A stretch of DNA of 64,000 nucleotides. It comes from Burkholderia pyrrocinia (GTDB taxonomy: Bacteria; Pseudomonadota; Gammaproteobacteria; Burkholderiales; Burkholderiaceae). Numbering within the stretch: position 1 is the first letter of the stretch; each line of letters opens with the position of its first letter. A program made the translations under genes and the position numbers. The stretch is from positions 1,116,001 to 1,180,000 of the forward strand of contig NZ_CP024902.1 in the NCBI RefSeq assembly GCF_003330765.1. The letters run 5' to 3'. Below the pieces are notes generated by a model that was given only the letters and a program-made list of their open reading frames with translations, made no database searches and was not told the origin of the DNA. Shown here piece after piece: positions 57,598-64,000 of the stretch.

Positions 57598-60500
57598 TTA
57601 ATGATGCGTCGTTTCGACCTGCTGCATCGGGGCCGTATCGGCCGCCGGCAGCGCCTTGCGTTCGCGCGGCACGCGGGTCGGACGCTGGAGTTGCGACGCG
57701 GCTTCCTGCGCCGCGGCGAACTTGCCGGCGTCCGTGTTCACCCAGACGAGACCGGCCTGCTCCAGCACGACATCCAGGCTCGCCGAAGCGGGCGCGGCTG
57801 CCGGTTGCACGGGGGCGGGAGCCGGTGCCGGTGCCGCGGCCTCGACCGGCGTCGCTTCGACATGCGCCGGCTCGGCAGCCACCGGAGCGGCTTCGATCGT
57901 CACGGCCGGTGCGGCTTGCTGGACGGGCGCGGACTGCGGTGCCTCGACAGCGACCGGCACTTCCGGCACTTCGAACGCGTCGGTCGGCGAAACCGTGACC
58001 GGAGCCGGACCGGCTTCCGTGTCGATGGCCGGTGCCGGCTCTGCCGCATGGACGGCAACGGCCGGCTCGGCCGGAGCCGCTTCGACGTGTGCCGGTGCCG
58101 GTGCCGGTGCCGGTTGCGGCTCGACAGCGGCTGGTGCGACCGGTTCGGCATGGTGCTCGACCGCTGCTTCGGCGACGACGGCGCCTGCCGCGGCCACGGC
58201 CACGACGACTGCCGGTGCGGCCGTATGGGCCGGTTCGGCGGCGACCGGTGCTTCCGGCGTCACGGTTTGCGCTACGGCTTCGCCATCCACGCCTTGCTCG
58301 GCCTGGTCGACGATTGCGCCATCTTCGTCGCGCTCGCGACGACCGCCACGGCGGCCGCGACGACGACGACGACGTTCCTCGCCTTCACGCGCGCTGGCTT
58401 CCGCATCGGCTGACAGGTCGGCACCGGGCAGCGCTTCCGCGACGGCCTTGTCGGTTTCCAGTTCCGGATGGTTTTCGCCACGGGTGACGGTCTCGAGCGT
58501 GGCCGCATGCTGGGTCGGCTTGCGGCGCTCGCCGCGCTCGCGACGCTCGCCGCGTTCCTGGCGCTCGCCACGGCCGGCCGCGTCGACGGCTTCCGGCTGT
58601 TCGGCACGTTCGCGCGGTTCGCGGTTCTCGCGCGGTTCGCGCGGCTCACGGCTTTCACGCGGCTCGCGCGGTTCGCGACCTTCGCGTTGGCCGCGACCTT
58701 CGCGGCCCTCACGATTCTCGCGACCTTCACGCGGTTCACGACCCTCGCGCGGTTCACGGCCTTCACGCGGTTCACGGCCTTCACGCGGTTCGCGCGCTTC
58801 CTTGCCTTCGCGTTCCTGGCGTTGCGGCTGGCCACGGCCTGCTATAGCCTGGTCGCGACCGCCTTGTGCCTGCTGGGAGCCGCCGCGACGGTTGCGGTTG
58901 CGATCGCCGCCGCGCTGCTCGGTCTTCTCGGTACGCTCGCGAGCCGGACGGGCCGCCTGTTCCTTCGTCGGCGCCGGGGCAGCCGGCACGGGCGCCGGAG
59001 CCGGCGACACGCCGAACAGTCCCTTCAGCCAGCCGATGAAGCCACCGCTTGCCGCGGCGACGGGTGCGGGCGCGGGTGCCGGAACGGGCTCTACCGGGCG
59101 CTGCGGCGCGCTCGGGGCCGGACGCTCGGGCGTGATGCCCTTGACCGCGGCTTCCTGCTTCGGCTTCACTTCGGCCGTGCGCTTGCTGTAGCCGGTTTCC
59201 GACTCCAGTTCGCGGGCGGCTTCCTCGGCCATCTTCCAGGACGCGCGCGGATCGTCGAGGCGCGCGTCGTCATGGCGCAGGCGCTCGAGCTTGTAGTGCG
59301 GCGTATCGAGGTGCTTGTTCGGGATCAGCACGATGCCGACCTTGAAGCGCGACTCGATCTTGTTGATTTCCTGACGCTTTTCGTTGAGCAGGAAGGCGGT
59401 CACCTCGACCGGCACCTGGCAGTGGATCGCCGCGGTGTTTTCCTTCATCGCTTCTTCCTGAATGATCCGCAGGACCTGCAGCGCGGACGATTCGGTATCG
59501 CGGATGTGACCGGTGCCGTTACAGCGCGGGCAGGTCACGTGGCTGCCTTCCGACAGGGCCGGACGCAGGCGCTGGCGCGACAGCTCCATCAGGCCGAAGC
59601 GGGAGATCTTGCCCATCTGCACGCGGGCGCGGTCGTGCTTGAGCGCGTCTTTCAGGCGCTGTTCGACTTCGCGCTGGCTCTTTGCCGATTCCATGTCGAT
59701 GAAATCGATCACGATCAGGCCGCCGAGGTCACGCAGGCGGAGCTGGCGGGCGACTTCGTCGGCCGCTTCGAGGTTGGTGCGGGTTGCCGTTTCCTCGATG
59801 TCCGCGCCCTTGGTCGCACGCGCCGAGTTCACGTCGATCGCGACGAGCGCTTCGGTGTGGTCGATCACGATCGCGCCGCCGGACGGTAGCGGCACCGTGC
59901 GCGAGTACGCGGTCTCGATCTGGTGCTCGATCTGGAAGCGGGAGAAGAGCGGCACGTCGTCGTGGTAGCGCTTCACCTTCGACACGTTGTCCGGCATCAC
60001 GATGTCCATGAACGCACGGGCCTGATCGTGGATCTCGTTGGTGTCGATCAGGATTTCGCCGATATCGGGCTGGAAATAGTCCCGGATCGCGCGGATCACG
60101 AGACTCGATTCCAGATAGATCAGCATCGGCTGGCCGGAGTTGCCGCTTTGCGACGCCGCTTCGATCGCGCGCCACAGTTGCAGCAGGTAGTTCAGGTCCC
60201 ACTGCAGTTCCTCGGCGCTGCGGCCGATGCCCGCGGTACGGGCGATCATGCTCATGCCGTCGGGAATCTGCAGTTGCGCCATCGTCTCGCGCAGTTCCTG
60301 GCGCTCGTCACCCTCGATCCGGCGCGACACACCGCCGCCGCGCGGATTGTTCGGCATCAGCACCAGGTAGCGGCCGGCGAGCGAGATGAAGGTGGTGAGG
60401 GCGGCGCCCTTGTTGCCACGCTCTTCCTTCTCGACCTGGACGATCAGTTCCTGGCCTTCGCGCAGGGCATCCTGGATGCGCGCGGAGCGCATGTCGATGC

Positions 60501-60741
60501 CTTCCTTGAAGTACTGGCGGGCGACTTCCTTGAACGGCAGGAAGCCGTGGCGGTCTTCGCCGTAGTTGACGAAGCACGCTTCGAGCGACGGCTCGATGCG
60601 GGTGACGACACCTTTGTAGATATTGCCTTTGCGCTGTTCGCGCCCGGCTGTCTCGATGTCGATGTCGATGAGCTTTTGCCCATCAACGATGGCGACGCGC
60701 AACTCCTCCTGCTGCGTCGCATTGAACAGCATGCGTTTCAT
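57598..60741 (-). CDS. rne: Ribonuclease E
   Basis: 1047 residues. Catalytic N-terminal half (about 1-510): S1 domain with [23 protein letters not shown], DNase I-like site [18 protein letters not shown] with its partner [10 protein letters not shown], and zinc-link CPRC at residues 404-407, the same position as in E. coli. The C-terminal half is disordered: a KERE/Arg-rich region with EGREPR repeats (about 645-710), then a Glu/Arg RNA-binding segment and a long Ala/Pro/Val-rich tail (about 790-1000). Initiates mRNA decay and rRNA/tRNA processing, and scaffolds the degradosome. It is divergent from rluC, as in E. coli. Confidence 0.97.
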   Translation of the reverse strand: MKRMLFNATQQEELRVAIVDGQKLIDIDIETAGREQRKGNIYKGVVTRIEPSLEACFVNYGEDRHGFLPFKEVARQYFKEGIDMRSARIQDALREGQELIVQVEKEERGNKGAALTTFISLAGRYLVLMPNNPRGGGVSRRIEGDERQELRETMAQLQIPDGMSMIARTAGIGRSAEELQWDLNYLLQLWRAIEAASQSGNSGQPMLIYLESSLVIRAIRDYFQPDIGEILIDTNEIHDQARAFMDIVMPDNVSKVKRYHDDVPLFSRFQIEHQIETAYSRTVPLPSGGAIVIDHTEALVAIDVNSARATKGADIEETATRTNLEAADEVARQLRLRDLGGLIVIDFIDMESAKSQREVEQRLKDALKHDRARVQMGKISRFGLMELSRQRLRPALSEGSHVTCPRCNGTGHIRDTESSALQVLRIIQEEAMKENTAAIHCQVPVEVTAFLLNEKRQEINKIESRFKVGIVLIPNKHLDTPHYKLERLRHDDARLDDPRASWKMAEEAARELESETGYSKRTAEVKPKQEAAVKGITPERPAPSAPQRPVEPVPAPAPAPVAAASGGFIGWLKGLFGVSPAPAPVPAAPAPTKEQAARPARERTEKTEQRGGDRNRNRRGGSQQAQGGRDQAIAGRGQPQRQEREGKEAREPREGREPREGREPREGREPREGRENREGREGRGQREGREPREPRESREPREPRENREPRERAEQPEAVDAAGRGERQERGERRERGERRKPTQHAATLETVTRGENHPELETDKAVAEALPGADLSADAEASAREGEERRRRRRGRRGGRRERDEDGAIVDQAEQGVDGEAVAQTVTPEAPVAAEPAHTAAPAVVVAVAAAGAVVAEAAVEHHAEPVAPAAVEPQPAPAPAPAHVEAAPAEPAVAVHAAEPAPAIDTEAGPAPVTVSPTDAFEVPEVPVAVEAPQSAPVQQAAPAVTIEAAPVAAEPAHVEATPVEAAAPAPAPAPVQPAAAPASASLDVVLEQAGLVWVNTDAGKFAAAQEAASQLQRPTRVPRERKALPAADTAPMQQVETTHH

Positions 60742-61463
60742 AAACGGCTCCAGGCGGCTCCGCTGCCGGCACCTCGCGGTTGTCAGTCGCGAGAGCGGGA
60801 ACGACGGCAGGCCGCACCTTGTTGTGTTGTCACAAGCACGCTGGAGCGGGAACGATGGCGGGGAGAATTGCCTGAAGAGGCGCTTGGGCCCGAAAGACGG
60901 GGCCGGCGGCCATAGGGCACCTGCGAATACGGCTTCAAAGCACGGCGTTCACACACCGCACGCTGCCAAAGCGCGCTAAGCCTGAGTCCGGGCATTGCCA
61001 CGGGCGCGCGCAATGCGTCGCGCGCGCCGACGGGCGGCAGATGCTGCGGCTTGGGCCGCAGCGGGGAGTATCGAATCCAGCCCGACTTTCCCGCTTGGGG
61101 TGTACTTCCCTGGTTTGACGTCGCCAAGCCCCGCACGCTTCGCGGGGCCAAATCGGGCGCAACGCCGTAATTTTCGCAACCGGCAGCCTGCGGACGCACT
61201 TCGCGCCGTCGGGCTGCCGATCAAATTCTTTTCAACCAACTTTCCGTTACCGCGGCGCCTTGCCGACCGAATCCGCCTGTGGGCGCGATCCTTGCCGACG
61301 GGCGGCGCCGTGCGTGCAACTTGCTGCATCTCTTTGATTAGGGGCGAGCAGCGGACCCCCGGCGCAAGTAAAATAACGGTTTCCGCTTGCGCCTTGCCCG
61401 ACTCGGTCAGGGCCGGCCGGTCAGGCCACCCTCAACGTCAGGCTGGGCAAAATTATATTCAGT
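60742..61463. other. Long rne-rluC intergenic region, rne leader
   Basis: 722 bases without a gene. Read on the minus strand it is the likely long 5' leader of rne, which in E. coli is about 360 bases and senses RNase E activity. Possible stems: CGGCAGCC/GGCTGCCG (61181-61219) and GCCCCGC/GCGGGGC (61128-61148). Promoters for rne and rluC must also be here, but I could not fix them. Confidence 0.5.
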
Positions 61464-62468
61464 ATGAATGAGTTAGGCAAAATATCCCAGAATTCAGTCG
61501 CAAGCGGCCAGGTATCGATGCTCGAGATCGACGAAAACTCGGCCGGTCAGCGGATCGACAACTTCCTGTTGCGCGTCTGTAAAGGCGTGCCGAAAAGCCA
61601 TATTTACCGGATCCTCCGCAGCGGGGAAGTGCGTGTCAATAAGGGGCGGATCGATGCGCAGTACCGCCTCGCGCTCGGCGACATCGTCCGCGTGCCGCCC
61701 GTGCGCGTGGCCGCGGCCGATCTCGCGCGTGCCGACACGCCCATCGTGCCGCCCGCGCGCTTCGACGTGCTGTACGAGGACGACGCGATGCTCGTCATCG
61801 ACAAGCCGGCCGGCGTCGCCGTGCATGGCGGCAGCGGCGTCGCGTTCGGCGTGATCGAGCAGATGCGCCAGGCGCACCCGCGTGCGAAATTCCTCGAACT
61901 CGTGCACCGGCTCGACCGCGAGACGTCCGGGATCCTGATGCTCGCGAAGAAACGCACGGCGCTCGTCGGCCTGCACGAGCAGATCCGCGAGAACCGGATG
62001 GACAAGCGCTACTTCGCGTGTGTGCACGGCGAATGGCAGCCCGACTGGGGCCGCCGCCGCGCGGTGAAGGCGCCGCTGTTCAAGTATTCGACCCCGGAAG
62101 GGGAGCGCCGCGTGCGTGTGCAGGACGACGGGCTGCCGTCGCATACGGTGTTCAACCTCGTCGACCACTGGCCTGACTACGCGCTCGTCGAAGCGGAACT
62201 CAAAACGGGTCGGACCCATCAGATTCGCGTGCACCTCGCGCATCTCGGCTTGCCGATCGCCGGCGACGCCAAGTATGGCGATTTCGCACTGAACAAGGCG
62301 CTGGCGCGCGCGAATGCGCAGCCGTCGTTGAAACGGATGTTCCTGCATGCGTACCGGCTGCGGCTTGCCCATCCGCTGACCGGCGAGGCACTGCAGTTCG
62401 ATGCGCCGCTGCCGGACGAATGCCGGCGCTTCCTCGACCAACTCAGCGCACTGCGCGATACCGCCTGA
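61464..62468 (+). CDS. rluC: 23S rRNA pseudouridine synthase RluC
   Basis: 334 residues. N-terminal S4 domain (ENSAGQRIDNFLLRVCKGVPKSHIYRILRSGEVRVNKGR), then the RluA-type catalytic domain with its active Asp in HRLDRETSGILMLAKK, and LKTGRTHQIRVHLAHLG. RluC makes pseudouridines 955, 2504 and 2580 in E. coli 23S rRNA. Assignment to RluC over RluD rests on the rne neighbourhood and S4 sequence. An ATG at 61518 is another possible start. The stop is six bases before the next gene. Confidence 0.92.
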   Translation: MNELGKISQNSVASGQVSMLEIDENSAGQRIDNFLLRVCKGVPKSHIYRILRSGEVRVNKGRIDAQYRLALGDIVRVPPVRVAAADLARADTPIVPPARFDVLYEDDAMLVIDKPAGVAVHGGSGVAFGVIEQMRQAHPRAKFLELVHRLDRETSGILMLAKKRTALVGLHEQIRENRMDKRYFACVHGEWQPDWGRRRAVKAPLFKYSTPEGERRVRVQDDGLPSHTVFNLVDHWPDYALVEAELKTGRTHQIRVHLAHLGLPIAGDAKYGDFALNKALARANAQPSLKRMFLHAYRLRLAHPLTGEALQFDAPLPDECRRFLDQLSALRDTA

Positions 62469-62473
62469 ACCGC

Positions 62474-63133
62474 ATGGCTCGACAGCAATTTGACCTGATC
62501 GTCTTCGACTGGGACGGCACGCTGATGGATTCGACTGCGCACATCGCGCACAGCATCCAGGCCGCATGCCGCGATCTCGGCCTGCCCACGCCGTCCGACG
62601 AGGCGTCGCGCTACGTGATCGGCCTCGGCCTGCGCGATGCGTTGCAGATTACAGCTCCGACCCTTGATCCGTCCGACTATCCGCGGCTGGCGGAGCGCTA
62701 TCGCTATCACTATCTGCTCGACGACCAGCGCATCGAGCTGTTCGCCGGCGTGCGCGAGTTGCTCGCCGAGTTGCGCGATACGGGCTACCTGCTTGCCGTT
62801 GCGACCGGCAAGGGGCGGGTCGGGCTGAACCGCGTGCTTGACCAGTCGAAGCTGACGAGCCAGTTCGATGCGACGCGCTGCGCGGACGAGACGTTCTCGA
62901 AACCGCATCCGGCGATGCTGCATGAGCTGTCCCGGGAATTGGGGCAGGACCTGTCGCGCACCGTGATGATCGGCGATACGACGCACGACCTGCAGATGGC
63001 CGCGAGCGCCGGAGCGGCCGGTGTCGGCGTTGCGTACGGCGCGCACACGGCCGATGCGCTGGCTGCGCTCACGCCGCGCTTCGTCGCGCCGGACGTCGGC
63101 GCGCTGGCTGCGTGGCTGAGGGAGCACGCATGA
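62474..63133 (+). CDS. HAD-IA hydrolase (phosphoglycolate phosphatase-like)
   Basis: 219 residues from ATG 62474. HAD motif I is FDWDGTLMDS, motif II lies in LAVATGKGR, motif III includes KPHPAML and motif IV GDTTHDLQMAASAGAAGVGV. The alpha-helical cap follows motif I. The E. coli and Pseudomonas genes beside rluC encode similar phosphatases. Substrate is probably a small phosphate ester. Coupled to the next gene by an ATGA overlap. Confidence 0.9.
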   Translation: MARQQFDLIVFDWDGTLMDSTAHIAHSIQAACRDLGLPTPSDEASRYVIGLGLRDALQITAPTLDPSDYPRLAERYRYHYLLDDQRIELFAGVRELLAELRDTGYLLAVATGKGRVGLNRVLDQSKLTSQFDATRCADETFSKPHPAMLHELSRELGQDLSRTVMIGDTTHDLQMAASAGAAGVGVAYGAHTADALAALTPRFVAPDVGALAAWLREHA

Positions 63134-63531
63134 GCGCGGTGCCGTGCGCCGTGCGCGTGTGCGCATCGGACTCGCTGGCCGACGGCGGCGCCGGCGTGCG
63201 CGTCGACGCGACGCTGCGCGGCGAGGAGGCCGTCGTGTTCTTCGTGCGCTACGAGGGTCGCGCATACGGCTACCTGAACCGCTGCGCGCATGTGCCGATG
63301 GAACTCGACTGGGCCGAAGGGCAGTTCTTCGAGTCGTCGGGCCTCTACCTGATGTGCGCGACGCACGGCGCGATCTACGCGCCGGATACCGGCAAGTGCG
63401 TCGGCGGCCCGTGCCGCGGCAGCCACCTGCGGCCGGTCGAGGTCGACGAGCGCGACACGCCCGACGGGCGTGCGGTATTCTGGGTGCCCGACGCCGACCT
63501 GCGTCCCGCCGTTCCCGCCACGACCGACTGA
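63130..63531 (+). CDS. Rieske [2Fe-2S] protein
   Basis: 133 residues from ATG 63130. Rieske cluster ligands are seen as CAHVPMEL (CxH) and CATHG (CxxH), followed by YAPDTGKCVGGPCRG. It resembles small Rieske electron carriers, or nitrite reductase small-subunit types. Location between a HAD phosphatase and sppA is conserved in beta-proteobacteria, but its redox partner is unknown. Confidence 0.88.
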   Translation: MSAVPCAVRVCASDSLADGGAGVRVDATLRGEEAVVFFVRYEGRAYGYLNRCAHVPMELDWAEGQFFESSGLYLMCATHGAIYAPDTGKCVGGPCRGSHLRPVEVDERDTPDGRAVFWVPDADLRPAVPATTD

Positions 63532-63543
63532 CGACAACACTGC

Positions 63544-64000
63544 ATGGCCGACCAACCGAATTCCCCGGATTCCTCCTCCCGTCCCGACAGCCGTGAACCG
63601 AACTGGGAGCGCGCTGCGCTCGAGCGGATCGCGCTCGCGGCCGTCAAGGAGCAGCGCGCGGCGCGGCGCTGGAAGATCTTCTTCCGCTTCGCGTTTCTCG
63701 GCGTGTTCGTGCTGCTCGCGTTTGCGCTGATCGATTTCTCGAGCGATTCGAAGTTTTCGTCGAGCGGGCGGCATACGGCGCTCGTGACGATCGACGGCGA
63801 GATCGCGGCCGGCGTCAACGCGAACGCCGACGACATCAACACCGCGCTCGACGCCGCGTTCGACGACGACGGCACGGCCGGCGTCGTGCTGCGGATCAAC
63901 AGCCCGGGCGGCAGCCCCGTCCAGGCCGGCATGGTCTACGACGAAATCCGGCGGCTGCGCGCGAAGCATCCGGACAAGCCGCTGTACGTCGTCGTCACCG
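63544..64000 (+). CDS. sppA: Signal peptide peptidase SppA, S49 family (5' part)
   Basis: The first 152 residues; the gene continues past the window. A charged cytosolic start is followed by one membrane segment (about 48-66: FFRFAFLGVFVLLAFALIDF) and the S49 fold opening with TALVTIDGEIAAG. VLRINSPGGSPVQAG is the conserved beta-strand and oxyanion loop before the catalytic serine. SppA cleaves leftover signal peptides in the inner membrane. It begins 12 bases after the Rieske stop. Confidence 0.9.
   Translation, partial: MADQPNSPDSSSRPDSREPNWERAALERIALAAVKEQRAARRWKIFFRFAFLGVFVLLAFALIDFSSDSKFSSSGRHTALVTIDGEIAAGVNANADDINTALDAAFDDDGTAGVVLRINSPGGSPVQAGMVYDEIRRLRAKHPDKPLYVVVT

Overview
The window is about 64 kb of high-GC DNA with tightly packed genes. 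Gene content and order (lapAB-ugd-hldA-hldD-comEA-cysM, metNIQ, etfBA, rpsP-rimM-trmD-rplS, rne opposite rluC) point to the primary chromosome of a Burkholderia species, most likely of the cepacia complex. This assignment rests on recalled synteny and protein sequence, not on a search. Nearly everything is core housekeeping DNA. I see no transposase, phage gene, integrase, CRISPR array or ribosomal RNA gene.

Layout. 1-5.3 kb: envelope and LPS-core genes (end of lapA, then lapB, ugd, hldA, hldD) and a ComEA-like protein. 5.4-9.7 kb: cysM, mltB, an AcuC/HDAC-type deacetylase and a lysophospholipase-like hydrolase. 9.9-14.3 kb: methionine importer metNIQ and electron transfer flavoprotein etfBA. 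14.4-19.4 kb: dadA divergent from an Lrp-type regulator, a PA0069-type radical SAM gene behind a consensus LexA box, a TM2 protein and a PQQ-type sugar dehydrogenase. 19.5-21.9 kb: the rpsP-rimM-trmD-rplS ribosome operon. 22-30.4 kb: CoA pyrophosphatase, CobD-like membrane protein, rsgA, an M48 protease, orn, mogA, darP, pmbA and folA. 30.4-38.4 kb: a small exported protein with a sigma-54-type promoter, a VpsR-like sigma-54 activator, thyA, a FecR/DUF6600 surface protein, an ArsR regulator, a 46-residue lipoprotein and a thioesterase. 38.4-46.7 kb: fumC, a large nested palindromic element, a MATE exporter, an S4 protein, azlCD with an AraC regulator, creA and two identical tRNA-Asn genes. 46.8-53.4 kb: fdxA, pncB, a LutC-type protein, a NhaD/CitMHS-like transporter, a glyoxylate-reductase-type dehydrogenase and rmuC. 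53.5-64 kb: a GNAT enzyme, moeA, mobA, moaA, rne with a long leader, rluC, a HAD phosphatase, a Rieske protein and the start of sppA.

How the genes work together. LapB, Ugd, HldA and HldD all feed lipopolysaccharide assembly. MogA, MoeA, MobA and MoaA cover several steps of molybdenum cofactor synthesis. FolA and ThyA couple folate and dTMP synthesis. RimM, TrmD, RsgA, DarP, RluC, Orn and RNase E serve ribosome assembly and RNA turnover.

Three non-coding signals stand out. (1) A 287-bp element between fumC and the MATE gene (39914-40200) is two inverted 130-nt modules with identical outer ends; each module keeps its own 20-bp stem although the stem sequences differ. (2) A perfect 20-bp SOS box sits on the promoter of the radical SAM gene. 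(3) A sigma-54 promoter with an upstream palindromic cluster lies between a small exported protein and a divergent sigma-54 activator, suggesting a compact dedicated circuit.
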